Of a stretch of 64,000 nt of DNA, positions 34,063 to 42,412 are shown piece after piece (positions within the stretch are counted from its first letter, which is position 1; each line of letters begins with the position of its first letter). The position numbers and the translations under genes are program-made. Below the pieces are notes generated by a model. It worked only from the letters and a program-made list of their open reading frames with translations. It was not told the origin of the DNA and did not search any database. The DNA is from Cellulophaga fucicola (GTDB lineage Bacteria; Bacteroidota; Bacteroidia; Flavobacteriales; Flavobacteriaceae), in NCBI RefSeq assembly GCF_900119145.1, contig NZ_FPIY01000001.1:1240001-1304000 (forward strand). Reading direction: 5' to 3'.

Positions 34063-36266
34063 AAAGTAAACGTACAAAAGTAGCACACAAAAATTTGCTT
34101 GTAACTATCCTTAGTTTCTTGCTGTTTACTTACGCCCATTCTCAAGACTCACCTGTTGCATTAAAAGATTTAGATTACCATTTTTCTGTTGCTCGAAAAT
34201 ATCAAAATCAAGATAATATAGAGAAAGCTTTGCAAGCCATACAAAAGGCAACTGAATATGCAGAAAAAAATGAGGACGAAAAAGGGTTAATAGATTGTTT
34301 TCATCATTATGCTTTTTTATACTTAAAACTTAATAATGTTGATAGATCTAAATTTTACTGGGAACGCACCAAAGTACTATTAAAAGACATTGCCTACCCA
34401 TACGGCTCTAGTGAAAACAAATATCTAGAAGCCATTTATCTTTATCTAGATAAAAATAATTTTCAGGCTGAAGAAAAATTATCAGAAGCCAAAAGATTAA
34501 GTAATGATCGTAATTTACTTAATCGCATTGCTTTAACGCAAGCAAATATCAATTTTCAAAAAACAAATTTTTTAAAGGCATCTAGATACTACAATGCTTT
34601 AATTGTAAATTCTGATATTTATGAGAAAGACTATTTCTCTACTCAAGGCTATTTAGGTCTTGCTAAAATTAATTCCCTAGATAACCCTGAAGATTGTATA
34701 AAATATTGTTTAGAAGCATTACCTCTTGCTAGAAAAAACGAATTTATAAAAGAACTTTTAGAAGCTAATTCATTACTAAGCACTGCTTACGAAGACATAG
34801 GAGATTACAACTCTTCACTTAGAGCTAATAAAGATTTAATTAAGATAAAAGACTCTCTCTATGCCGCTATTAACGTTAAAGCCAAAGAAAGAACAGCTAA
34901 CGACATACATATTGAAGGCTTAGAAGAAGATGTAAAAAACTTGGTTAAAAAAAACCTAGAGCAAGAACAGTCTATAACAAGATCCGAAAGTACTAATATT
35001 GTTGCTTTTGCCATTTTAGTTATTATCTCTTTACTTGCAGTTTCGTTATATAGAAATAATCAGATAAAAATAAAAACGAACAACTTATTACAAAAAACAA
35101 ATACAGAATTAGAGATAGCAAAAGACAAAGCTGTCAAAGCTATGGAAGCTAAAACTAATTTTTTATCTACTGTTAGTCACGAACTACGAACACCTTTATA
35201 TGCTGTAACTGGTTTAACCAACTTATTACTAGAAGAAAACCCTACGCAAAGTCAAAAAGATCATTTAAAATCTTTAAAATTTTCGGGAGATTATCTTTTA
35301 AACTTTATAAACGATATTCTTCAGGTTAATAAAATTGATGCTCAAAAACTAGAAACATTACAAATAGAGTTTAACCTAAGAAAAACAATAAGAGATGTTA
35401 TAGACTCGCTTCAACAAAGTGCAAAATCTAACAACACTTCTTTGACTCTAGCTTACGACAAAAATATGTCTAGGACCCATTTAGGAGACCCTATAAAAAT
35501 ATCTCAGATACTTATAAACCTTATTGGTAATGCTATAAAATTTACTAAAAATGGCTCTGTTGTAGTTACCGTAAAAGAACTAAAAAGAATTGAGGACATT
35601 TGTACTATATATTTTGAAGTAAAAGACACAGGCATTGGTATTTCTGAAGAATTACAAGAAAATATTTTTGATAGTTTTGAACAAGGCTCTATTCAAATTA
35701 ACAGAGAATACGGAGGCACAGGACTTGGGCTAACCATTGTAAAAAACCTTTTAGGCTTATTTGGAAGTGACATAAATTTAGAAAGTAAAAAGGGAGTTGG
35801 CTCTGCTTTTAGTTTTGAAATAAAGCTGGTCTGCAAAGATCAAAACACAGATAACCCTGACGATGATTTTAGTCCAAGAGAATTTATTTTTGAAGGCTTA
35901 CACTTGCTTATTGTAGAAGACAATAAAATAAACCAAGTAATTACCAAGAAAATGCTTTCTAAAAAAGGAATGACAAGTGATATTGCCAACAACGGCACAG
36001 AAGGTGTAGAACTTACCAGAATTAACAATTACGACGCCATTCTAATGGATATACATATGCCTGGAATTAGTGGTGTAGAAGCTACTATAGAGATTCGTAA
36101 GTTTAACACAGAAATACCTATTATAGCACTAACAGCAATTTCTTTAGACGACAGTGTAGAGAATTTTTATGCTGCTGGATGCGACGATATTGTAACCAAA
36201 CCGTTTAAACCAGAGTATTTCTACCAAAAAATAGGAGAAAATATTTTCAACAAAAAAACTACTTAA
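34059..36266 (+). CDS. TPR hybrid sensor histidine kinase
   Basis: 735 residues, with a TTG start at 34059 giving a 4-nt overlap with gap. No ATG occurs before the signal sequence (LLVTILSFLLFTYAHSQ), so TTG is needed. Domains: signal peptide; TPR repeats (~35-270, e.g. IEKALQAIQKATEYAEKNEDE); membrane helix IVAFAILVIISLLAVSLY; HisKA with H374 in STVSHELRTPLYAVTG; HATPase (QILINLIGNAIKF, DTGIGISEELQ, GGTGLGLTIVKNL); and a C-terminal receiver with D664 in AILMDIHMPG and a conserved Lys in IVTKPFKPE. There is no DNA-binding output. The signal sensed by the periplasmic TPR is unknown. Confidence 0.93.
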   Translation: MKSKRTKVAHKNLLVTILSFLLFTYAHSQDSPVALKDLDYHFSVARKYQNQDNIEKALQAIQKATEYAEKNEDEKGLIDCFHHYAFLYLKLNNVDRSKFYWERTKVLLKDIAYPYGSSENKYLEAIYLYLDKNNFQAEEKLSEAKRLSNDRNLLNRIALTQANINFQKTNFLKASRYYNALIVNSDIYEKDYFSTQGYLGLAKINSLDNPEDCIKYCLEALPLARKNEFIKELLEANSLLSTAYEDIGDYNSSLRANKDLIKIKDSLYAAINVKAKERTANDIHIEGLEEDVKNLVKKNLEQEQSITRSESTNIVAFAILVIISLLAVSLYRNNQIKIKTNNLLQKTNTELEIAKDKAVKAMEAKTNFLSTVSHELRTPLYAVTGLTNLLLEENPTQSQKDHLKSLKFSGDYLLNFINDILQVNKIDAQKLETLQIEFNLRKTIRDVIDSLQQSAKSNNTSLTLAYDKNMSRTHLGDPIKISQILINLIGNAIKFTKNGSVVVTVKELKRIEDICTIYFEVKDTGIGISEELQENIFDSFEQGSIQINREYGGTGLGLTIVKNLLGLFGSDINLESKKGVGSAFSFEIKLVCKDQNTDNPDDDFSPREFIFEGLHLLIVEDNKINQVITKKMLSKKGMTSDIANNGTEGVELTRINNYDAILMDIHMPGISGVEATIEIRKFNTEIPIIALTAISLDDSVENFYAAGCDDIVTKPFKPEYFYQKIGENIFNKKTT

Positions 36267-37257
36267 TAACAGCTCTTATAGCTGTTAATAAAGTTTCGTT
36301 CTCATTATTCAGTAATTTATGTTGCACCTCTATATAACATAGATTAGAAACTTTGCCTTTTAACCTAACAAAATCTTTCTCTGTAGTTAATACAAATTCT
36401 TTAGCTGCAAAGGTTTTTATTTCTGCTTCTGTAAAAAAATGATGATCGTTATACGCTAAGTGCTCAAATACTATATTTTGTTCTTTTAAAAATACTATAA
36501 GAGGATCTGGATTTGCAATACCTGTAACAAGCGTTACCTTTTTTCCTTTTAAGTTAGACAAAGATAAAGGCGTCTTATATCCTTTTAACTCTAAGTTATA
36601 TGTTAAGGATGCAAAAATTAGTTTTTGATTTTTATTTGGCTTTAACTTAGTTTCAATTTTACTACGTTCTGCTTCGTTTATACTTTCAGGGCATTTAGTC
36701 ACAATAATTACGTTTGCTCGCTTAGCCTGGTTTTTAGCATCTCGTAAATTACCAGTTGGCAAGTACCAATCGTCTACATACAAATTAGAATACGCAGTTA
36801 GCAAAATATTAAATGTTGGTTTTACTTTTCTATGCTGATAGGCATCATCTAATAAAATAACATCTGGCTTAATATCTTGTTCTATTGCCGTTATACCTCT
36901 TCTTCTATTACCATCTACAACCATAGTTATAGCTGGGTGTTTTTTATAAATCTGATAAGGCTCGTCCCCTAATTCCTCTACCGTTGTATTAATATTTGCC
37001 AGTAATAACCCTTTAGATTTACGACCATATCCCCTACTTAAAACAGCAATTTTATATTGTTGTTCTAATCCAGATATTAAAAGCTCTATCATAGGCGTTT
37101 TACCAGTACCACCTGCACTTAGGTTACCAACACAAATAGTTGTAGTTTTAAAAGATGTAGAAGATAAAACACCAATTTTAAACAAATAATTGCGCAAGTA
37201 AACTACCAAAGCGTAAACTAAGGAAAAAGGAAATGCTATTTTTCTGAGGAGTTGCAT
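36259..37257 (-). CDS. lpxK: Tetraacyldisaccharide 4'-kinase
   Basis: It phosphorylates the lipid A precursor disaccharide at 4' on the inner membrane. From MQLLRKIAFPFSLVY the protein is 332 residues with an N-terminal membrane helix. Walker A is GNLSAGGTGKTP (about 44-55). Also SRGYGRKSKG, GDEPYQIYKK, DDAYQHRKVKP, PTGNLRDAKNQAKRANVII and the C-terminal LTTEKDFVRLK. The more upstream ATGs would run into the divergent NIF3-like gene, so the internal start is chosen. It overlaps the convergent kinase gene by 8 nt. Confidence 0.95.
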   Translation of the reverse strand: MQLLRKIAFPFSLVYALVVYLRNYLFKIGVLSSTSFKTTTICVGNLSAGGTGKTPMIELLISGLEQQYKIAVLSRGYGRKSKGLLLANINTTVEELGDEPYQIYKKHPAITMVVDGNRRRGITAIEQDIKPDVILLDDAYQHRKVKPTFNILLTAYSNLYVDDWYLPTGNLRDAKNQAKRANVIIVTKCPESINEAERSKIETKLKPNKNQKLIFASLTYNLELKGYKTPLSLSNLKGKKVTLVTGIANPDPLIVFLKEQNIVFEHLAYNDHHFFTEAEIKTFAAKEFVLTTEKDFVRLKGKVSNLCYIEVQHKLLNNENETLLTAIRAVIK

Positions 37258-37277
37258 AAGAACGAAAGTAAATATTT

Positions 37278-37285
37278 TATCTTTG
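37278..37285 (+). promoter_or_regulatory. -7 box (TATCTTTG) of the NIF3-like gene
   Basis: Matches TAnnTTTG, 22 nt before the ATG at 37308, inside the short gap to divergent lpxK. Confidence 0.5.
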
Positions 37286-37307
37286 AAAACCATTAAAGCT
37301 ACCAAAA

Positions 37308-38402
37308 ATGACTGTAAAAGAAATTACAAACATTATAGAGGATTTTGCGCCGCTAAATTACGCAGAAGATTTTGATAATGTAGGCCTATTAGTTGGCGAT
37401 GCTACCGCAGAAGTTACAGGCGTACTTGCCACACTAGATACGCTAGAAAACGTTGTAGATGAGGCTATTGAAAAAAACTGTAACTTAATTTTAAGTTTTC
37501 ATCCAATTATATTTTCTGGTTTAAAAAAAATTACCGGCAGAAATTATGTAGAACGTGTTGTGCTAAAAGCAATTAAAAACGACATTGCTATATACAGTAT
37601 GCATACCGCACTAGATAATAGTAATAAAGGCGTAAACGCAAAAATTTGTGAAGTTTTAGATCTTACAAATACTAAAATTTTAATTCCGCAAAAAGGAACT
37701 ATAAAAAAACTGACTACTTACGCTCCCAAAAATGAAGCAGAACAATTAAAGGAAGCCTTATTTATAGCTGGCGCCGGTACAATTGGCAACTATAGCAATT
37801 GTAGCTTTACAACAAATGGCTTAGGTAGTTTTAATCCTAATACAAATGCGAACCCTACAATTGGAAAAATAGGAGAAACAAAAACGGAAGAAGAAACACA
37901 AATAAATGTCACTTTTGAAAAAGCTAAAGAGAGTGCCATTTTAAAAGCTCTTTTTAAAAATCATTCTTATGAAGAGGTTGCATATGAAATTACAACCTTA
38001 GAAAACACAAACCAAAATATTGGTATGGGAATGGTTGGCGAACTAGAAAACGCCTTAAATGAAGTAGATTTTTTACAAGAAGTAAAGAATAAGATGAATG
38101 TAGACTGTATTAGACACTCTAATTTACTAAATAAAAAAATAAAAAAAGTTGCAGTTTTAGGCGGCAGCGGCTCTTTTGCAATAAATGCCGCAAAGGCTGT
38201 AGGTGCTGATATTTTTATAACTGCAGACCTAAAATACCATCAATTTTACGAGGCAGAAAACAAATTAATATTAGCAGATATAGGACACTTTGAAACAGAG
38301 CAGTTTACAAAAAATCTTTTAGTAGAGATTCTTACGAAAAAAATTCCTAATTTTGCAATCTCTTTATCGGAGAGCATTACAAATCCTATCAAGTATTTTT
38401 AA
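37308..38402 (+). CDS. NIF3-like dinuclear metal-centre protein (DUF34)
   Basis: A 364-residue cytoplasmic protein of the NIF3/YbgI family. N-terminal half: YAEDFDNVGLLVGD, LSFHPIIFSG, IYSMHTALDNSNKGVNA. C-terminal half: VAVLGGSGSFAINAA, DIFITADLKYHQFYEAEN, DIGHFETEQF. The His/Asp/Glu residues that bind the metal pair are present in both halves. A ~120-residue PII/CutA-like insert sits between them (KLTTYAPKNEAEQLKEALF, KNHSYEEVAYEI), as in the long Gram-positive and Bacteroidota forms. Often called GTP cyclohydrolase type 2, but the function is not settled. It is 3 bp upstream of the coiled-coil gene. Confidence 0.93.
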   Translation: MTVKEITNIIEDFAPLNYAEDFDNVGLLVGDATAEVTGVLATLDTLENVVDEAIEKNCNLILSFHPIIFSGLKKITGRNYVERVVLKAIKNDIAIYSMHTALDNSNKGVNAKICEVLDLTNTKILIPQKGTIKKLTTYAPKNEAEQLKEALFIAGAGTIGNYSNCSFTTNGLGSFNPNTNANPTIGKIGETKTEEETQINVTFEKAKESAILKALFKNHSYEEVAYEITTLENTNQNIGMGMVGELENALNEVDFLQEVKNKMNVDCIRHSNLLNKKIKKVAVLGGSGSFAINAAKAVGADIFITADLKYHQFYEAENKLILADIGHFETEQFTKNLLVEILTKKIPNFAISLSESITNPIKYF

Positions 38403-38405
38403 AAT

Positions 38406-39185
38406 ATGGCAAAAAAGAAAGAAACAACGGTAGAAGAAAAATTAAGAGCAATATATGATTTGCAATTAATTGATTCTAGAGTCGATGAGATAAGAAACGT
38501 TAGGGGTGAACTCCCGTTGGAAGTAGAAGATTTGGAAGATGAAGTTTTAGGACTTAAAACTAGATTGGACAAATTAAAAACTGATGTAGAAACAGTTAAT
38601 TTTGAGATAACAGCGAAGAAAAATTTAATTGAAGAAGCTAAAGGCTTAATTAAAAAATACGCTGAACAACAAAAGAATGTAAGAAACAGTCGTGAATTTA
38701 ACTCTTTATCTAAAGAAGTTGAATTTCAGGAGTTGGAAATACAATTAGCTGAGAAAAACATTAAAGAATTTAAAGCGCAAATAGAGCAAAAGAAACAAGT
38801 AATTTCTAGCACTAAAGAGCGTTTATCTGCTAAAGACACACATTTAAAGCACAAAAAAGGTGAATTAAATGAAATCTTAGCTGAAACTGAAAAAGAAGAA
38901 AAAGCGTTACTAAAGAAATCTGAAGAATTTGAAAATCAGATTGAAGAACGTTTAGTAAAAGCTTACAAGAGAATTAGAACCAATGTAAAAAATGGTTTAG
39001 CTGTTGTACCAATCGAAAGAGGTGCTTCTGGAGGTTCTTTCTTTACAATACCACCACAGGTACAAGTAGAGATTGCTGCTCGTAAAAAGATTATTACAGA
39101 TGAACACAGTGGTAGAATATTAGTAGACCCTGTTTTAGCTGAAGAAGAAAGTGAAAGAATGTTAAAAATGTTTTCTAAATTATAG
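38406..39185 (+). CDS. Coiled-coil 'C4 zinc-ribbon' family protein without cysteines
   Basis: A 259-residue protein. Residues ~10-190 are a long coiled coil (VEDLEDEVLGLKTRLDKL, FNSLSKEVEFQELEIQLAEKN). The C-terminal part aligns with the CT398-like zinc-ribbon family, whose members have a CxxC...CxxC ribbon around an IPPQ core. Here the core is FFTIPPQVQVEIAARKKII and the expected cysteine positions read ASGGS and DEHSG. The whole protein contains no cysteine at all. The fold may be kept without zinc. Cotranscribed with the NIF3-like gene, its usual partner in Bacteroidota. The function of the pair is unknown. Confidence 0.9.
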   Translation: MAKKKETTVEEKLRAIYDLQLIDSRVDEIRNVRGELPLEVEDLEDEVLGLKTRLDKLKTDVETVNFEITAKKNLIEEAKGLIKKYAEQQKNVRNSREFNSLSKEVEFQELEIQLAEKNIKEFKAQIEQKKQVISSTKERLSAKDTHLKHKKGELNEILAETEKEEKALLKKSEEFENQIEERLVKAYKRIRTNVKNGLAVVPIERGASGGSFFTIPPQVQVEIAARKKIITDEHSGRILVDPVLAEEESERMLKMFSKL

Positions 39186-39210
39186 AAACTTACATTTTTT
39201 AAGAATAAAA

Positions 39211-39238
39211 AAAGACCGCTCTAATAGCGGTCTTTTTT
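39211..39238 (+). terminator. Terminator of the NIF3/coiled-coil unit
   Basis: Stem AAAGACCGCT/AGCGGTCTTT, 5-nt loop, followed by T-run. Confidence 0.9.
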
Positions 39239-39502
39239 TATTTATACTACTCCTAATATTCTACTAATACAATTAATATAAGAAGTTTATCCACTACAAT
39301 CTCATTTCTAAAACTAATAGCCTACATTTTAACCAAAGCTTCTTAAAGAGACTAAATACATCTGTTTGACTAAAACGAAATCTTAGTCTTAGACAAAGTA
39401 ATAGCTTATTCATCACATTGTAGTTAAAGAGTTATATACTACTGTTACTTAGTATACTGTTTGCTAAACTGATTAAATAGAAACTAAATATACCCAATAA
39501 AA
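39239..39502. other. Non-coding stretch with two hairpins
   Basis: No open frame of any size with coding character. Two hairpins are visible: GACTAA 39368-39373 / TTAGTC 39383-39388, and TATACTA 39435-39441 / TAGTATA 39450-39456. They are followed by the terminator at 39503. No good TAnnTTTG box was found on either strand. It may hold a small RNA, or it may just be spacer. Confidence 0.35.
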
Positions 39503-39536
39503 AAAAAGCCAACTACACAATGTAGATGGCTTTTTA
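39503..39536. terminator. Terminator of the acyltransferase gene
   Basis: Stem AGCCA-A-CTACA / TGTAG-A-TGGCT with an A-A mismatch and CAA loop, A-run and T-run on both sides, so active in either direction. Confidence 0.8.
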
Positions 39537-39559
39537 TTTTTTAAATGACTACAAGAAAA

Positions 39560-40366
39560 TTAGTCTAGTTTCCATTTTCTTAATCTATTTTCTTCTTCTA
39601 ATGCTTTTAAATCTGCTTTAGAAATCACTTTTAAATAAGAAGGATCTTGTTCTATTGCATGTCCTAACTTTTCTATAATAGAATCAAATGACTCGTCATC
39701 ATAATCTATATCTAACGGTTCTTTAATAACCATAGACTGCAATATTCCTTTTTTCTTTATACGTAATCCCTTTTTATCAAAAGAGCGCCTAAAACCGTCT
39801 ATTACAACAGGCACAACAATAGGCTTGTATTTTTTAATAATATGCGCTGTACCCTTACGTAAGGGCTTCCACGGCGTTGTTGTTCCTTGCGGAAAAGTAA
39901 TAACCCAACCATCATCTAGAGCAGTACCTATATTAGAGATATCACTCATTTTTACTTGTCTTTTTACATCTTGCCCGTCTGCACGCCAAGTACGTTGTAT
40001 ACTTATAGAACCCGCATAAGCTAGAATCTTAGTTAAAAGACTTTTTTTCATTGTCTCTGCAGCAGCCACATAATACATATTAAGTTTAGGTTTCCAAATG
40101 TAACCTATGTTTTTAATACTATCTTCTCTACCACTTAAACTGGCATTAAAAACGTGAAACATAGCAACCACATCTGCAAAATATGTCTGGTGGTTAGATA
40201 CAAAAAGTACCCCCTTGTCTGGCAAATCTCTAAGTATTTGCGATCCTTCTATTTCTAATTTATTAAACCCTTTGTACCTACGATGCGTTATAAGTGCCGC
40301 TAAACGTATTAACCATTTCTTTAAAAATAGTACATGTCCAAAAGGATTCTTTTTAAATAAACCCAT
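39560..40366 (-). CDS. PlsC-like 1-acylglycerol-3-phosphate acyltransferase family protein
   Basis: 268 residues of the LPLAT superfamily, acting at the inner membrane on lysophospholipid or ornithine-lipid type acceptors. The N-terminus has a membrane-associating helix (FLKKWLIRLAALITHRRY). The acyltransferase motif reads FVSNHQTYFADVVAM: the His and Asp are five residues apart rather than the textbook HX4D. The second motif is TFPQGTTTP instead of FPEGTR. These look like lineage variants, because the rest (GVLFVSNHQ, PIVVPVVIDGF) fits. Substrate uncertain. A consensus promoter lies upstream and overlaps the end of the Nudix gene. Confidence 0.85.
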   Translation of the reverse strand: MGLFKKNPFGHVLFLKKWLIRLAALITHRRYKGFNKLEIEGSQILRDLPDKGVLFVSNHQTYFADVVAMFHVFNASLSGREDSIKNIGYIWKPKLNMYYVAAAETMKKSLLTKILAYAGSISIQRTWRADGQDVKRQVKMSDISNIGTALDDGWVITFPQGTTTPWKPLRKGTAHIIKKYKPIVVPVVIDGFRRSFDKKGLRIKKKGILQSMVIKEPLDIDYDDESFDSIIEKLGHAIEQDPSYLKVISKADLKALEEENRLRKWKLD

Positions 40367-40383
40367 AATTATTATTGTGTTGC

Positions 40384-40413
40384 CAAATCTACAAATTTAT
40401 ACTACTATAACAA
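40384..40413 (-). promoter_or_regulatory. Consensus promoter of the acyltransferase gene
   Basis: -7 box TAGATTTG (40384-40391) and -33 TTG (40411-40413) on the minus strand, spaced by 19 nt. The -33 element lies inside the Nudix coding region. Confidence 0.65.
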
Positions 40414-41046
40414 TTGTTTTAATAGTTCTTTCAATTCACTCATAATCATAGCCGTTGCCCCCCAAACTACGTAACCATTTAATTTAAAGGCCGGTACATC
40501 TATATTATCTGCATAAGATGTAGATAATTTTTGAGTACTTATTTTACTATCATCCATAAAATCTAACAAAGAAACCTCTACTAAATGCTCTACTTCTGAT
40601 TCTTGAATTACAAAAGGAGCAGGATTAGGATATAAACCTACATACGGCTGCACCTCAAAATTACTTGGCGGTATATAAATAGAAGATAATTTACCCATTA
40701 CTTCTACTCTATTTTGTGGCACGCCTACTTCTTCAAAAGTTTCACGCAAAGCCGTATCTAACAAATTTTTATCCTCTTTTTCTACTTTTCCTCCAGGAAA
40801 ACCTATCTGGTTAGAGTGTACACCCTTATAGGTTTTACGCAGCATTAAAAGTAAATTAGTATTATTTTGTTCTGTTGGATAAAAAAGAGCCATAACACCA
40901 GCCTTCTTAGCTGTTTTCCTCTCATTTTTTATTCTACTTAGCTCACCTATTCTAATAGATGGTGCCATTTTGTTATGAGATTCCTCACCCAATAAAGGAA
41001 GATTTTCTATTTTTGAAATTCGCTTGGTAAAATCATCAAAATTCAT
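40405..41046 (-). CDS. Nudix hydrolase, CoA pyrophosphatase type
   Basis: 213 residues. The Nudix box is visible as IGFPGGKVEKEDKNLL followed by TALRETFEEVGV. The longer box spacing and the preceding LRKTYKGVHSNQIGFPGG fit the CoA/NADH-pyrophosphatase (UPF0035) group, which cleaves CoA to 3',5'-ADP and phosphopantetheine. After it comes SSIYIPPSNFEVQPYVG. Start MNFDDFTKRI agrees with relatives. Its ATG overlaps the ATG of the divergent cyclophilin gene. Its -7 box is 5 nt from the start, so the mRNA is probably leaderless. Confidence 0.92.
   Translation of the reverse strand: MNFDDFTKRISKIENLPLLGEESHNKMAPSIRIGELSRIKNERKTAKKAGVMALFYPTEQNNTNLLLMLRKTYKGVHSNQIGFPGGKVEKEDKNLLDTALRETFEEVGVPQNRVEVMGKLSSIYIPPSNFEVQPYVGLYPNPAPFVIQESEVEHLVEVSLLDFMDDSKISTQKLSTSYADNIDVPAFKLNGYVVWGATAMIMSELKELLKQLL
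41008..41015 (+). promoter_or_regulatory. -7 box (TATTTTTG) of the cyclophilin gene, inside the Nudix gene
   Basis: Matches TAnnTTTG, 29 nt upstream of the ATG at 41045, within codons of the opposing gene. Confidence 0.45.
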
Positions 41047-41755
41047 GAATTCAAAGATACTATCTTACACTATAATATTACTATTAATTTTAACAGTTAG
41101 TTGTAATAACACTTCAAAAAAACAAGAAAAATCACAAGAAACTAAGATCAAAAAAGATACTGTTAAAATTGATAGTTCTAAAATTACAAAAAAAGAGGCG
41201 GAATTTAAACTAACAGAAGAAAACGCTATTCCGTTTTTCTTTGATTACAATAAAACCTTAACTGAGAACAAAGTAAAGATTACAACCAATTTAGGTAGTT
41301 TTACATTAGAACTCTTTGAAAATGTACCGTACCACAGAGCAAACTTTATATACCTAACTAAAAAAGGATATTTTAACGACACCTATTTTCATAGAGTGGT
41401 TAAAAATTTTATTATACAAGGTGGTAATGCCGATAATATTAAGACAGCTAAGAAAAGAGGTGAAATTGGTAGATACTTATTACCGCCAGACACAAAAAAA
41501 GGACACAAACACCATAGAGGCGTTATATCTATGCCTAGTAGTGAAAATGATAACCCACATAAACTAGCATCACCTTACGAGTTTTTTATTGTGGTAACTA
41601 AACCTGGATCTTACCATTTAGATGGCGATTACACTCCGTTTGGGCGCGTAATACAAGGTATGGATGTTGTAGATATAATTAACAGCCAACCAGTAGATGA
41701 GGGCGATTGGCCTAAACAAAATATATTTATTATTAAAGCTGAAATTGTAAAATAA
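41045..41755 (+). CDS. Cyclophilin-type peptidyl-prolyl isomerase lipoprotein
   Basis: 236 residues from MNSKILSY, with a lipoprotein signal (IILLLILTVSC). It is followed by a charged linker rich in K/E (~20-55) and a cyclophilin domain: ITTNLGSFTLELFENVPYHRANFI, YFNDTYFHRVVKNFIIQGG, GVISMPSS and GDYTPFGRVIQGMDVVD. It would assist folding in the periplasm. The catalytic Arg in FHRVV is present. An ATG at 41024 seven codons upstream weakens the signal peptide. The chosen start overlaps the divergent Nudix start codon by two bases. Confidence 0.93.
   Translation: MNSKILSYTIILLLILTVSCNNTSKKQEKSQETKIKKDTVKIDSSKITKKEAEFKLTEENAIPFFFDYNKTLTENKVKITTNLGSFTLELFENVPYHRANFIYLTKKGYFNDTYFHRVVKNFIIQGGNADNIKTAKKRGEIGRYLLPPDTKKGHKHHRGVISMPSSENDNPHKLASPYEFFIVVTKPGSYHLDGDYTPFGRVIQGMDVVDIINSQPVDEGDWPKQNIFIIKAEIVK
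41052..41059 (-). promoter_or_regulatory. -7 box (TATCTTTG) of the Nudix gene, inside the cyclophilin gene
   Basis: Matches TAnnTTTG on the minus strand with 5 nt to the ATG, pointing to a leaderless transcript. Confidence 0.45.
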
Positions 41756-41778
41756 CTAAAAATCAAATTTAAGAACAA

Positions 41779-42408
41779 CTACTCCTTAGTTTCATCTATT
41801 GCTACGCTATGATAAATAGTAGGTAATGCAATTTTAAATTTAACGGCTAATAAACGTACCGTAATTACCACTAAAATGCATATAACTTGTATATATGTTG
41901 GCTTTATTGGTAGTTTTAGTAATAAAAAATAACTAGCAGCTCCTATTATACAAGCCGTAGCATACACTTCTTTTCTAAAGATTACAGGAATTTCGTTACA
42001 TAAAATATCTCTTATAACACCTCCAAAACAAGCTGTAATAGTACCAATTACAACACACATTACAGGTATAAGATTTGCGTCTAAGCCTTTTTCTACTCCA
42101 GCTAAAGTATACAAACCAATACCAATGGTATCAAACATAAATAAAGATGTTCTTAAGTATTTTAACTGTTTTCTAAAAATTATGGCAAGTACTACTGTAA
42201 TTAATATAGTATAAAGATAAATAGGCTGTAACAACCAAGTAACAGGTGTGTTTCCTAACAATAAATCTCTTAAAGTACCACCACCAACTGCAGTTACAAA
42301 AGCTACAATAAAAACACCAAACGGATCTAACTTTTTGTCTAAAGCTACCAAAACACCAGAAATAGCAAATGCTATAGTTCCTAAAATATCAATGACTAAA
42401 TAAAACAT
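41779..42408 (-). CDS. TRIC/UPF0126-family membrane channel
   Basis: 209 residues with about seven helices in two homologous halves. Each half has the glycine kink motif: TAVGGGTLRDLLLGNTPVTW and TACFGGVIRDILCNEIPVIF. This is the prokaryotic TRIC cation-channel fold (UPF0126, YicG-like), which forms trimeric channels; some bacterial members were earlier thought to move glycine. The ion is not deducible. It starts 4 bp after the RDD gene, so the two share an operon. Confidence 0.92.
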   Translation of the reverse strand: MFYLVIDILGTIAFAISGVLVALDKKLDPFGVFIVAFVTAVGGGTLRDLLLGNTPVTWLLQPIYLYTILITVVLAIIFRKQLKYLRTSLFMFDTIGIGLYTLAGVEKGLDANLIPVMCVVIGTITACFGGVIRDILCNEIPVIFRKEVYATACIIGAASYFLLLKLPIKPTYIQVICILVVITVRLLAVKFKIALPTIYHSVAIDETKE

Positions 42409-42412
42409 AAGC

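Noticed and set aside
37308-38402. GTP cyclohydrolase I type 2 for the NIF3-like protein
   Set aside because: This common database name is not supported by visible catalytic motifs of GTP cyclohydrolases.
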